Source: Ariolimax columbianus
Taxonomy: Eukaryota; Mollusca; Gastropoda; Stylommatophora; Arionidae
Reading direction: 5' to 3'
Assembly: GCA_036924085.1 (NCBI GenBank)
Contig: JAVGWX010000003.1
Coordinates: 129,301,023 to 129,365,022, forward strand
Length of the DNA stretch: 64,000 nt
Each line of letters opens with the position of its first letter. Within the stretch, counting starts at the first letter, position 1. Below, piece after piece: positions 1 to 11,629 of the stretch. The notes beneath the pieces were generated by a model, which saw only the letters and a program-made list of their open reading frames with translations, was not told the DNA's origin and ran no database searches. Made by a program: the position numbers and the translations under genes.

Positions 1-605
1 CTGTTCCAACTTATAGGTTGGAGAGTTTGAACACCTCCAGTCGTGTCGTTATCTGATCCAACACATGTTCCAACTGACAGGTTGGAGAGCCTGTTCCAAC
101 TTACAGGTTGGAGAGTCTGAACACCTCCAGTCGTGTCGTTAACTGATCCAACACATGTTCCAACTGACAGGTTGGAGAGCATGTCCCAACTGACAGGTAG
201 GAGAGCCTGTTCCAACTGACGGGTTGGAGAGCATGTTCCAACTGACATGTTGGAGAGTCTGAACACCTCCAGTCGTATCGTTAACTGATCCAACACCTGT
301 TCCAACTGACAGGTAGGAGAGCCTGTTCCAACTTACAGGTTGGAGAGTCTGAACACCTCCAGTCGTGTCGTTAACTGATCCAACACCAGTTCCAACTGAC
401 AGGTTGGAGAGCATGTTCCAACTGACAGGTAGGAGAGCCTGTTCCAACTTACAGGTTGGAGAGTCTGAACACCTCCAGTCGTGTCGTTAACTGATCCAAC
501 ACCTGTTCCAACTGACATGTAGGAGAGCCTGTTCCAACTTACAGGTTGGAGAGTCTGAACACCTCCAGTCGTGTCGCCAACTGATCCAACACCTGTTCCA
601 ACTGA
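1..605. repeat. nested 26-bp / 90-bp minisatellite
   Basis: The basic 26-bp unit reads roughly TGTTCCAACTGACAGGTTGG plus AGAGCC. It contains a near-palindrome, CCAAC-TGACAG-GTTGG. Blocks are marked by the landmark CCTCCAGTCGTGTCG at about 34, 124, 266, 356, 472 and 562. The spacings are 90, 142, 90, 116 and 90, which is 90 plus 0, 1 or 2 extra 26-bp units. The array is cut by the window edge. On the right it ends where the LINE 3' end begins. Open frames across it are repeat artefacts. Confidence 0.93.
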
Positions 606-1680
606 CTGCAAGGTATATATAGCCGGGGTTTTACAATTCCGAAGTTTTTTATCTTAATTGTAAAAATATTTGGTCCATACAAATAATAATACCAGGTCCG
701 CCAATGTAAAAAGGACGGCCCCCTACACCTGTCTGCTCTTTTTCTTATTTTCTTTTCTGATTGAATCAACCGATGTTTTAGCCTGGTAGTGTTCACAAAG
801 GAGACTATGTGCTTCAAGTCTTCACTAGTCCCCCAAAGCTTGTATATCATATTCGCTTCCCCAGACCAGACCGTCTCTGTTTGGTCTGCATAAATGGGGC
901 AGTGATGCAGGATATGTTCTGGTATCTGCTTGGCTGCTCCGCAATCACATGTGGCGGATTCTATAAGACTCATTATTTTTAGGTGGGCCATGAGTCTGTA
1001 ATCGCCAGTTTTTTGTCTGAAGATCTTTGACTATATTTGCCCATTTGCCAAGTTTGTCTATACTATCATTCTCTGGTTTGTATACTTTGTGCTGGTCTTT
1101 CAGTTCCGTTCTTATAGATCGTGTTATGAGTGTCTTTGCTGATTTAAAGCTTTGAGAATAATGCGCCTGCGTATCATCACTTCCGGCTTTTGTGAGCTCA
1201 TCCAGCTTCTCGTTTCCAAGAATTCCACAGTGGGCCGGAATCCAATGTAGTACCAGATCTGGTTTTTTGGAACAGCTATCAGATGTTATATTTCATTTCC
1301 TGTAAGAGTTTATCTTGTTTGGGATTACTTGGACTACTCTCTTGAAGTACGTTAAACATTAACTGGATTTTCTTAGTTGTCTTTTGGTTGATGCAGATGT
1401 CCCCATGTACCAATGCCGATATCATCTTCGTTGTCGTGCCAAGCACAGCGAGGACCATAATAGGCGCCACACTTGATATAATTTCAAATTGACAATGAGA
1501 AGGTTTCACTTATGCATTTCATAACCACTTTGCTTTTTTAGCAGGAGAAGATATGAAAAACTTGTTTCATAATCTTGTTCGAGGATGGAGCTAAATAGAT
1601 ATTGGTACAAGCCGCTGTTGGTTGGTAGTGGTGAGACGTTAGGCGTCATCGCTGTCATGATTCCCGTATTGCACTTCAGT
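606..1680 (-). pseudogene. LINE remnant: RNase H domain and C-terminal CCHC-like segment of ORF2
   Basis: This is the 3' end of a non-LTR retrotransposon that carries RNase H, read on the minus strand. The RNase H part spans about 1509-1195 and contains the typical block LHWIPAHCGILGNEKLDEL at about 1250-1195. It is broken by a frameshift or stop near 1285, where KYNI continues as SDSCSKKPDLV in the next frame. Downstream is the C-terminal Cys/His motif CDCG...PEHILHHC at about 955-895. This tail is usual for Jockey/I/R1-like elements with RNase H. Reverse transcriptase is missing, so the copy is 5'-truncated and dead. Two sister fragments lie at about 31 and 33.4 kb. The exact clade is not assigned. 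Confidence 0.85.
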
Positions 1681-1756
1681 TGAATTAGTTTGTTTTGACT
1701 ATTTGTGGCGAGAAAGGTCGATTCAGTCCGTGCGGCTCGCTAGGCCTGGGAGATGA

Positions 1757-1776
1757 GGGGGGGGGGGGGGGGGGGG
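1757..1776. repeat. poly-G tract (20 G)
   Basis: An uninterrupted run of 20 G. It has the capacity to form a G-quadruplex. Sequencing often miscounts such runs. Confidence 0.95.
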
Positions 1777-2580
1777 TATCTATTATAACACACACAGAAC
1801 TCGACTTGAGAACATCCCATCCTCGCGGATTTGACAGACAAACCGTTGCTATATGTAATGGAGACATCCATCTTGCACGGCATCGAAAGTAAAACAGATC
1901 TAAGTCATTATTTCAAAATTGAAACTAGTCAGTATTTCAAGATTTTAAATGTGAGCAGTTATTTAACATTTTGAACTCAGTGGTTAGCTGTTTTTGTTTC
2001 ACCATATTTCCTAGAACGTGTGGCTCTCGTATCTGACTCTCCGATCATGCTTCAGAAGGTCCAGAACTAATTGCTCCGGCAGATGTAGGAAGCAGGCACA
2101 TATATCAGACCATGAATGACCACTGTGGATATACTGTCAATGATATGATAGAGGTTCACGTCAAACCAAAGAGCCTGTACAGGCACTGTGAAAACATGCA
2201 GAGTACCGCCACAATGGACTTAATCAACGACCGCATGTTAGACTATGACGTAGCAATCAATGTCTTATCAATAAACAGCATATACTGAAACGAGAATTGA
2301 TCAGGGTAACGTTGCTGCGAGGATGGGTCAGGAGTGTGCACAGCCAGTGAGTTACAAAAACCACAATTATCTTTGTCATTTGGAACATGCTGAATGAAAT
2401 AAGTTGAACACCTTTGGGTCAGTCCAGAGTATCGTGACGTTGATCCGCTCATCTAAACATAACATAGCGGACAATATAACATTTGAGATTGGGTAAGAAC
2501 GGCAAAATATATTTTTCTCGCAGAAAATGACCGTGTTCTTAATCATTCGTTACATCCCTCTTTGACCCACTTGTCAAAAT
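1777..2580. other. intergenic, no recognised feature
   Basis: AT-rich sequence with only short open frames on both strands. I see no repeat, RNA gene or protein similarity. Confidence 0.5.
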
Positions 2581-2584
2581 GTTG

Positions 2585-3790
2585 TCATTAAACCTAATAT
2601 TAATGATGAACTTTACAAAGTTTTCGTCGTCCTGACCAAGGCCTTTGACACTGTCAACAGGGACGGTCTCTGGCAAATTATGGGGAAGTTTGGTTGTCCC
2701 GACAGATCCATTACAATAACCAACAGGTTTTATGAGATGCCTCGAGTACTGCGCGAAGGATAATTTTTTTTGTATCCGTCCCAGTCACCAACGGTGTCAG
2801 CCAGAGACGTGTCCTCACATCGAGTCTCTTCAGCATGTGCTTTGCAGTAATGTTCTCTGATGCTGCACTCGACACTGTTACTGGGATGAATATCAGGTAT
2901 AGGACGCGAGGTCAGTTGTTCAATTCAATACATCTGAAGTATTACAACAAGGTGAATAAGGCCACCATCTTGGATCTCATATGCGTTAACGACTGCGCTC
3001 TTTACACTAAGTCAGAACAAGAAATGCAGTTCGCCATGACGTAGTTTTCGGCGGTATGCAGTAAATTGGGTCTGACAATCAATACTAGAAAAGCTGAGGT
3101 ACTTTTCCAGGTTGTTTCAGACACTCCAAACATTACCATAAATAAAACCAACGTCTTCAGGAAGTTGAAAGTTTCACCTTATTAAGCAGTACCCTCACCA
3201 GAAAAAAATATCGGTTCTGAGGTCAACAACAGGATTTGAATGGCAAGGTCTGTGTTTGGGAGGCTATAAGCAAACGCCTGAAACCGACAAAGGAACGTCA
3301 ACCAAAGTATAACGTGATGTTGTGCTAACATCTCTGTTACCTGCCTGCAAACCATGAGCAGTGTAGAGCATACATGCCAGAATGTTGAATCGTTGTAACG
3401 TGACATATCTGCGGACGTTTCTCAGAATCTGATTGCAGGACAAAATATCTAACTATGACATGCTTAGCAAGTCAAGCATGTAGAGCATCCATGCGCTTCT
3501 GCAAAACGCTAAGATAAGATGGGCGGGAGATGTTGTTCGCGCGCTCAATGGACGTGTCCCTAAACCGCAGCTGCTATGTGGTGAGTTAAAACTAGGCAGT
3601 CGCTTGTCAGTCAACAGAGGAAACGCTACAGACAGTCCATAAACAAGTTTATGACAAACTTTAACATTGATGCCGCCTCATGGGCATGCTTGCACAGAAC
3701 TGTTGATCCTGGCGCGCTGGTATCGCACAAGGTACCAGATTGTACCCTGAGCGAATGGTTAACTCCGTGGCTCAGAGAAACCGAACCCCC
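2585..3790 (+). pseudogene. LINE reverse-transcriptase remnant
   Basis: Decayed C-terminal half of a non-LTR retrotransposon ORF2. Reverse-transcriptase motif A is readable at about 2617-2700 (VLTKAFDTVNRDGLWQIM). It is followed by a PVTNGVSQR block at about 2785, where intact elements have PVTNGVKQG. The YADD/FADD catalytic box at about 2980-3000 has decayed to CVNDC. The thumb and C-terminal region at about 3490-3590 reads NAKIRWAGDVVRALNGRVPK, matching the RW(A/I)GHVVRM block of this LINE type. Many stops and frameshifts show it is dead. The protein layout resembles the LINE ORFs often annotated as 'craniofacial development protein 2-like'. Confidence 0.85.
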
Positions 3791-4957
3791 ATAACAAACA
3801 AAACTCAGGATGACACCCCTACGCAGCTGACTCCTCAGCTGGCTCCAACTTTAACAGTGTCTGCCGTGCTGGGATTGGACTTTACAGCCATATGAGAACA
3901 CATTTCGCAGCACAAATCTAAGATATCACTATGTGGCATCATCATTGAGCTTTGTGATTACTTTGGTAGCCGGCGGTAGGTGTTGCATGCATGTACTCAG
4001 CTCATATATATAATTGCGTTTATGCACATGCACTGTACAGTCTAAGAACAACTTGCTCTTGTGCGCAAAATGCTTTCTTCAAACGCAATTCATAAGGAAA
4101 TGCTTCTGTGAAGTTCCGGATGCAGTTCAATGAAAACGTTCAGGCCTATTGACGCGAAGGGTACTGTTCTGTCATGGACAGACCAGATACGACTCGATTT
4201 AACCGAGCAAACCTGACCAACTAGGGTGGCAATTTCTTGAATTTCCACACTTAGCACCGAGCGATTTTCAAATGTTTCGGTGCATTAACAAAACCCACCT
4301 CGGTGGAGGACGTTTCGTTAATGACGTAGAGATTGTGCATGAAGAGGCAACGTGGCTGAGACTGCAAACCAAAGACTTCTATGTTGCAGTTTTTGGTGCA
4401 CCGATAAAACTATGGAATACGTGTTTCAATGCTGGTTGAAATTATGTTGAGAAATAAGGAACAATGACTTATAAGTGAACTAATTAATAGTTTTCAACTT
4501 GACATCTCATTTAGTTGGTTTTATTAATAGCTACTTGTGACACATTCACTGACCCTTCCTAATAATTATACGTAATTATACTATATTGTATGGCTTATAG
4601 TAGTATCAAAATCATCATGACCATCATTATCATGTGTGATGCCGAGTGACGTTTGCAATCATTTCCTTCTACAACCATCTGTTCTTTCAACAGTTCAGCA
4701 CTTTCGAATGTCTTTGTTGGCCCATTCAATTTGTTGTATTTTTTCTCTATCTTCTACGCATCTCTTGCCCTGAAATACAGTGCGTTAAATTGAACTAATT
4801 ATTGCTATATGATTGCAGGTAAGGCGAGGGCAGAAACTACTTGTACTTTAGTCACAACCAACTAAATTATATAATCACACCAAGATATTGATCACATAGT
4901 GATGTGCATTCGGGAGCTTGCTCCGATTTATAGTTACGAGAAGCAATCATATTGTCA
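3791..4957. other. no recognised gene
   Basis: AT-rich DNA without a long open frame or a tandem repeat that I could identify. Confidence 0.5.
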
Positions 4958-5148
4958 ACATGTTTGCTGCATTTCCTTTCCAAATAAGTCTATACGAACA
5001 ACAAGCAATCTATGACAAAATACGTTTGTTGCATTTCCTTTCCAAATAAGTCTATACGAACAACAAACAATCTATGACAAAATACGTTTGTTGCATCGCC
5101 TTTCCAAATACGTCTATACGAACAACAAGCAATCTATGACACAACACG
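4958..5148. repeat. 62-bp tandem repeat, 3 copies
   Basis: Three copies of a unit containing GCATTTCCTTTCCAAATAAG and CTATACGAACAACAAGCAAT. Starts at 4969, 5031 and 5093 give a 62-bp period. The third copy has more substitutions. Confidence 0.93.
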
Positions 5149-6284
5149 TTTAATTGAGAAGAAATCATACAATACATCATCATGAAAATGTCAAGTTAAT
5201 CAATAACCTCTACCAAATGTCAGTGACTTTAGAGAAGTTATGTATATTTGTAAACGGCATTGTTTCACTGTCTGAATGTTAACATTTGGGGAAGAAAGTT
5301 ATTCTAGGAAAGTTAGAACGCCTAGTTGTAACAGACGAACTGGTTTCTTAAAAATTTGAGGCTTTGGGGAGGGTTAAAACATGAAGAAATGCAGGAGAAT
5401 ATAACATCAGGAACGAGAGTGAGATTCAGTCATACATATAAAAGAGGAAGAAAGAAAGAAAAAGGTATAAAAGGAGTGAAGGTAAATGACGTGCAGAATG
5501 CTATTGGGATTCAAGCTTGCATACGTCAGGCGACATAGTACATATGATTGTGATGATTTACATGTTGTTAGCAATCATTCAAATGGACATTAATACGTCA
5601 GAGTCTATTTCTTGAATGTAGTATGTACATGGTTGAAAATGTTGATTCACACTGGTTAGTTATCATTACATACAGAACAACATATTCTGAATAATGTGAT
5701 TCTATCAGACCTTCAGCCAGAAGGAAGATACAAGACAGCTCTTATTTTTATGGTGAACCTAGAATGTTCAATTATGTGCTGTAGCATGGCGACATCTTTC
5801 TATTACCCGCATTTGGGGGTATGAATCTGGCAAGTATGAGCATTCACTAATATGGACAATATTTGAATGAATGTCAACTGGTAATGATTCTAGGACTTCC
5901 TGTTCTTCTTCTTCTTCTGCGTTCGTTCTCAATCTCCAGCTGCCGAGTCCTGAACAGGGCTTTGCAAGTAGCAGGATGTAGTCCGGACAACGGAATGCGT
6001 TGTGTCGCTAGTTTACAGTTTGACTGCGATATTTGCACTTTCCGGTCCGAAACATCCGTCTTCGGCAGCGGTACTTACTGTATTATTGACGTTCTAAAAG
6101 TCCGAACTAGGATCAAATCGATGGTCCAATCGCGCAATTGAACAATTTCAATATCACACGAGCTGTATGAAGATACGTTCGATGGGTTAGAGACAGACGA
6201 GAACAAACTCGGTGGCGAATTCACGCCGCAAGAAGACGAGCTCAAAAGTGGGCCAAAGTCACACTATAGCTCAATGAGTCATAA
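5149..6284. other. no confident gene; purine-rich patch and possible dispersed repeat
   Basis: Contains a GAAAGAAAGAAAAAG patch near 5450. A 92-codon open frame lies at 5863-6141 and begins with a CTTCTTCTTCTTCTGCG run. The frame has no recognisable domain, and the pyrimidine-rich start looks more like a dispersed repeat than a signal peptide. Confidence 0.35.
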
Positions 6285-6825
6285 CTCCATAAGGACAAGA
6301 TCAATGGCGGGTCCAAACTCTACGAGGACAAGATCGACGGGGTATAGCCACAGGACGACAAGCTCGATGTAGGTCCAAACCACACGAGGAAAAGCTCGAT
6401 GGTAGGGCCAAACCATACGAGGACAAGATCGATGGTAGGTCCAAACCATACGGTGACAAGATCGGTGGTAGGTCCACACCATACGAGGACAAGATCGATG
6501 GTAGGACCAAACCATACGAGGACAAGATGATAGTAGGTCCAAACCATACGAGGACAAGATCGGTGGTAGGTCCAAACCACACGAGAACAAGATCGGTGGT
6601 AGGTCCACACCACACGAGGACAAGCTCGGTGGTAGGTCCAAACCACACGAGGACAAGCTCCGTGGTAGGTCCAAACCACACGAGGACAAACTCGATGGGG
6701 TATAGCCACACGAGGACAAGCTCGATGGTAGGTCCGAACCACTCGAGGACAAACTCGATGTTGAGTCCAAACCACATTAGGACAAGCTCGATGGTAGGTC
6801 CAAACTTCACGAGGATAGCACAATA
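6285..6825. repeat. 33-bp minisatellite
   Basis: About 16 imperfect copies of a unit like GATCGGTGGTAGGTCCAAAC plus CACACGAGGACAA (33 bp). Because 33 is a multiple of 3, all three minus frames and one plus frame stay open for 100-190 codons (11-residue repeats such as GLDLPSSLSSC). No frame has a splice or start context that singles it out, so these are treated as artefacts. Confidence 0.93.
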
Positions 6826-6839
6826 GGGTATAGCCACAC

Positions 6840-6996
6840 GACGACAAGCTCGATGGTGGGTCAATGCCACACAAAAGACAAGCTCGATGGTGGGTCAATG
6901 CCACACAAAAGACAAGCTCGATGATGGGTCAATGCCACACAAAAGACAAGCTCGATGGTGGGTTAATGCCACACAAAAGACAAGCTCGATTTTGCA
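6840..6996. repeat. 34-bp minisatellite, variant continuation
   Basis: Copies starting at 6849, 6883, 6917 and 6951, plus a partial one at 6985, read GCTCGATGGTGGGTCAATGC plus CACACAAAAGACAA. The unit derives from the adjacent 33-bp repeat: it shares the CTCGATGGT core and has a 1-bp longer period. This part is more homogeneous, so it was probably amplified later. Confidence 0.93.
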
Positions 6997-8325
6997 TAAG
7001 CGATATGACTACATGCTCATTGTGTTGTACGTATAAGAGAATCTCTTTATTTGTGTTCCTCTTTTTTTTAAGCAATTGTTTATGTGTAACAAACATATGC
7101 ATAGCCCCTAAAGTGCATGCCGGTCAGAGGGCTTACTTGAGCCGTTGGGTAATTTCGGTCCGAAGGGATCCTTCGTGTTTATGATCACTTGTCAAATCAA
7201 AAACACGGGCTACGTAACGGTAAACTGGCCCACAAGGGTTTATGCTAAAAAAACGACTATTCTGAGAGTACCTCCCCCTTACCCCCACTCCCCCCGCAAA
7301 TCCCCTCACCAGCTATAATTTAACCACAAGCCTACGCATATCGAGGAAAGTAGTGAACCTACTTTGAATGAAGTTTAAAACGTTAAAGAAAAGAGTTCCC
7401 CGCCGCCTCCCACTTGCTAAAAACCTATGATGGTGTCTTTCCTGTTAAATTCTCAGTCCTGTATTTTGCATTTTTTTATCTTTCCTGTTTCATGCTCGTT
7501 ATGATGTTTTTTGAATGATTACTTTCTGGGAGTCGAACTAAGTCGATGGTGTTAGGCACAGGCACAACATAATGACCATGTCCCTGTCTCACTCCGTATA
7601 CTCATGATGTGAAACTTCAGAAAACAACAAAATCATCGTCTCTTTTTCCGTCAAACAATACGCTACAGTGAATCCAGCAACATCGGGATGTTACTTTAGA
7701 GTAATGACCCAAGTGGGCCCAGCTACCATAGCGTCTCAAGAAACTAAAAACGTACTGAAACCCTTCCTGAAATGGGCAGTACTTCTGACGATCATGTGTC
7801 CTCCTGTTTCATTGATCTGCTTATACTTTTCTATCACTGGCGCACGTGGAGAGGATACTAACGTCCTGTCAGAAAAAACATACCAAACATACTATGTTAC
7901 ACAGGCCAAGTGAAACCCACTGATTCAGGACCTTCACCTACTTCCAAGCAATTATCCATGGGAACAGACTGTTTTATAGCAGTCAGGCAAAATAGGTGAG
8001 GATCGGTACATGTGATCCAAATAGTGGAACTTTACTGAGGAAACTCGCATTTCGCTACAGCCAGAAGGGCATTGGTCCGCCTTGTCATGTAAGCCTTTTA
8101 AATGTGAGGAGAGCCACTGTAAACCGTCACAAAAGAAAGTCATCAATAATACCTATTTCAACAAGTCGCATTATCAACAACAACACCACTGGTACACAGG
8201 GCAACCGTTACCAGTGTAATTGGTCCTCTAGTAGAAGTATATACTACAACACTTTGTGAGCCCTGGATATGTGGTGACGTTGCTAGGGCCATTTACTCAA
8301 TTTCATAGAATTCGTTTTAGATTCA
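6997..8325. other. no recognised gene
   Basis: Short unsupported frames only. They include 7668-7913 (plus, one hydrophobic stretch) and 7996-8259. Neither has a recognisable domain. There are C-rich patches near 7270. Confidence 0.45.
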
Positions 8326-8329
8326 TTAT

Positions 8330-8595
8330 TATGTAAAGAGTGAGTTGGATAGAAAGAAGGTCTAATGGTAATGAACTCACTAAAGTGGGCGCACAAAGAC
8401 AAATATTGCATATGGTACAAAAACGTCGGTTCAGTTAGTTGGGGCATACTATGAGACATGAAAGTCTTCTACATAAGATACTAGAAGGCAAGATTCAGAG
8501 GAACATAAGACCGGGGCGACCAAGACTAATTTTTACATATCGTGCATGATGCAGGGACATTAAAGTATCACCTTATGCTGAAATGAAGGGAACAA
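8330..8595 (+). pseudogene. LINE ORF2 3'-terminal remnant
   Basis: The C-terminal tail of a LINE ORF2. Around 8440-8590 the frame reads LLHKILEGKIQRNIRPGRPR and then VSPYAEMK, which is the typical 'LEGKIxGKRxxGRPR...YAEMK' ending of these retrotransposons. A short block upstream (about 8385-8440) corresponds to the FxGHxxRH segment in a shifted frame. The coding similarity ends exactly where the tandem array begins. Confidence 0.75.
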
Positions 8596-9300
8596 CCAGA
8601 TGATAGGGTCAAATAGAGAGACATATTCAGACAACCTTACAACCAGTCTCAGGACTGAACAACCAGATGATAGGGTCAAACAGAGAGACATATTCAGACA
8701 ACCTTACAACCAGTCTCAGGACTGAACAACCAGATGATAGGGTCAAACAGAGAGACATACTTCCTCAGACAACCTTTCAACCAGTATCAAGACTGAACAA
8801 CCAGATGATAGGGTCAAACAGAGAGACATACTCAGACAACCTTACAACCAGTCTCAGGACTGAACAACCAGATGGTAGAGTCAAACAGAGAGACATACTT
8901 CCTCAGACAACCTTACAACCAGTCTCAAGACTGAACAACCAGATGATATGGTCAAACAGAGAGACATACTTCCTTAAAGAACCTTAAAACCATTCTCAGG
9001 ACTGAACAATCAGATGATAGGGTCAAATAGAGATACATACTTCCTTAGACAACCTTACAACCAGTCTCAGGACTGAACAATCAGATGATAGGGTCAAATA
9101 GAGAGACATACTTCCTCAGACAACCTTACAACCAGTCTCAGGACTGATAAACCAGATGATAGGGTCAAATAGAGATACATACTTCCTTAGACAACCTTAC
9201 AACCAGTCTCAGGACTGAACAATCAGATGATAGGGTCAAATAGAGAGACATACTTCCTCAGACAACCTTACAACCAGTCTCAGGACTGATAAACCAGATG
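8594..9300. repeat. 67/71-bp minisatellite, about 11 copies
   Basis: Unit starts (AAC/AATCAGATGATAGGGTCAAA) fall at 8594, 8661, 8728, 8799, 8866, 8937, 9008, 9079, 9150, 9221 and 9292. The intervals are 67 or 71 bp. The 4-bp difference is TATTCAGAC versus TACTTCCTCAGAC. The 67-bp type dominates at the left, and the right half is all 71-bp. Confidence 0.95.
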
Positions 9301-10389
9301 ATTCATTATTGCATCATCATTACGCCGTTTATCTTCACATTTTTAGGACTGAGGAATAAAGGACACGTGCCTAGTAGTCGCCGCATAGTGGTAATATGGC
9401 ATTTTAATTACTTTGTTACAGATTACAATAGATTAATGTGTTGTAAAGAATCGCAATCACTGAACCTCAGGAAGACGCATAGGTGCTAAGTCTTCATAAA
9501 TGGTGAAGCGTAGAGATATTGGTGACTGACATAGCTCTCCAGGTGTACACATTCGTGCTCCATACTCTCAGGCACCCTTTCCTGTTTGACCAACGGCTCA
9601 ATGATAGATGATGTTCATGCAAGTCAACGAAATAAATAGAATATTGATCAATATTAAATGCTAGCCATACATATTAGAATCGGCAATATGTCTCTGGCTA
9701 ACTAGCACACATAGGTGACATGCCATGTACAGACTAACACAGACTGACATTAGCAATGTTTTTTGATAAGCAAATATTAATGCCAGAAACAGATGTGTCA
9801 CGTCAAAACGGATACATTGTGTTTTCAATTTAGTCTTGTTGCGTTTGTTATCGCATGGCATGTCCTAACATCGTCAATGTCAAGGTCAGATTATATTTGG
9901 TAGTTTATTTACAATATTTCTCAAGTGATTTTTCCGATGGATCATGAGGCTGGCTCGCAGACACTATCAGCCAGCCGACAGGTAAAATACTTCTGCACCA
10001 CTTGTAGAAGAGAACGGGCTACTTTCTAAGAGTTGATCAATGAATGTGACCTTATTTGTCACATGTCGATCGTCAAGACATGTGACATTTTGTTTACGTT
10101 TCCCTCATGCGATATTTGTTAGTGTCATCTCAAACCTAGGTGTGTTATACACTATCTGCTTCTCGTGAGAATGATCTCAGTCACGTGACATTATGTAAAA
10201 TGAAGTTCTTTAAATCACGTGATCAACCGTACTGCATCTGATGTGACTACATATTTGATATGACTTCAAATTTGATGTGACAACACTGACATCAAGTTGT
10301 GATATTGATGGACAATCTCTTTCCAGAGATAGTCTTTCTCGTGTCATGATCTTTGTAATGTCACGATGTCTGTTTGACGAAGATCTTGT
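9301..10389. other. no recognised gene
   Basis: AT-rich sequence. From about 10050 it is increasingly rich in GTCACATGT/ATGTGACA words that grade into the next repeat field. Confidence 0.45.
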
Positions 10390-11060
10390 ACAGTTTGGTA
10401 TGTGTCACGTGGTGATCTTGATTATCTGGTAATCTTTGTCATGTCATGATCTTTGTCCTGTGATGATCAACATTACATCATGATTTCTTGCCAGGTCATG
10501 ATCTTTGTGGTGATGATCAAAGTTACATCATGACCTTTGTCATGTCATGATTTTTGTCCTGTGATGATCAATGTTACATCATGATTTATGCCATGTAATT
10601 TTATTTGTCATGACATGGTCTTGCCATGTAATGGCCTTGTCAAGAAATAATCTTTGCCATCTAGTGATCTTTGCCATGTAATAATCTTTTTTTCCGTATT
10701 ATGATTTTTGTCATGTAATGATCTTTGTCATGTAATGATCTTTGCCATCTAGTGATCTTTGCCATGTAATGATCTTTTCTGCGTGATGATCTTTGTAATG
10801 TAATGATCTTTGTAATGTTATAATCTTTGCCATGTAGTGATTTTTGTCATGTAATGATCTTTGCCAAGTCCTTATCTATGTAGAGATCTTTGTCATGTAA
10901 TGGTCTTTGTCAAGTAATTATTCATGTACTCATCTTTGTCAAGTCATTATCTATGTAATGATCATTGTAAAGTTATTATCCACGTAATGACATTTGTCAA
11001 GTCATTATTCATGTAATGATCTTTGTCATATGAGGTTTGTCATGTGATGATGACCTTTGT
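10390..11060. repeat. degenerate ~17-bp ATGATCTTTGTCATGTA repeat field
   Basis: About 35 degenerate copies of TAATGATCTTTGTCATG with variable spacing and substitutions (GTC/GCC, ATC/TTC). No stable period is kept, which suggests an old, eroded array. Confidence 0.85.
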
Positions 11061-11280
11061 CTTGTGACAATCTCTAGCCAATGTGATTATCCTTAAGTCA
11101 TATTTTGATCTTCATGTTTTATGTCTTGTTCATGCAAAACGGCATTTAATAATCCACATTTGCTAAATGATACTAACGGTGTACATCTTATGAAAATATC
11201 CAAGAAATATAATTTGTCATAAATTTGTTAAATTCTTAAATCATGATATTCTGAATAATGTGTTTGTTTTCCAATCATAT

Positions 11281-11400
11281 AATAGTTGAGATGAAAAAAC
11301 ATGTGTTTGTATCAGTCACATGTGAACACAGCGGATAATTAATAGTTGAGATGAAAAAACATGTCTTTGTATCAGTCACATGTGAACACAGCGGATAATT
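11281..11400. repeat. 60-bp direct duplication, 2 copies
   Basis: Positions 11281-11340 and 11341-11400 are the same 60 bases except for one (GTGTTT versus GTCTTT). This is a recent tandem duplication with no third copy. Confidence 0.97.
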
Positions 11401-11629
11401 AATCCGTAAATAAAATCACGAATTTGAAAACAATGGATGTTCTTGTCATAAATTATTCTTCGGCGTGTGTAAACAAGAAACGAAAGATGGTAGACTAGAA
11501 GAGAAAATGATTGAATTCAAATGATCATTTCACTTGTATAACTATTTAGAGTACTGATATATATACACTGATATTGACATTATGAGAGTGTATATCCCAT
11601 GTCATTATTAATAAACCATGGAAATAGTG

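Noticed and set aside
6279..6904. Three overlapping minus-strand frames of 163-194 codons
   Set aside because: All frames are open because of the 33-bp period. The content is only the repeat, and no frame is favoured.
8594..9300. Regularly spaced repeats as a CRISPR array
   Set aside because: Units are contiguous without unique spacers, and the genome context is eukaryotic. The same holds for all other arrays in the window.
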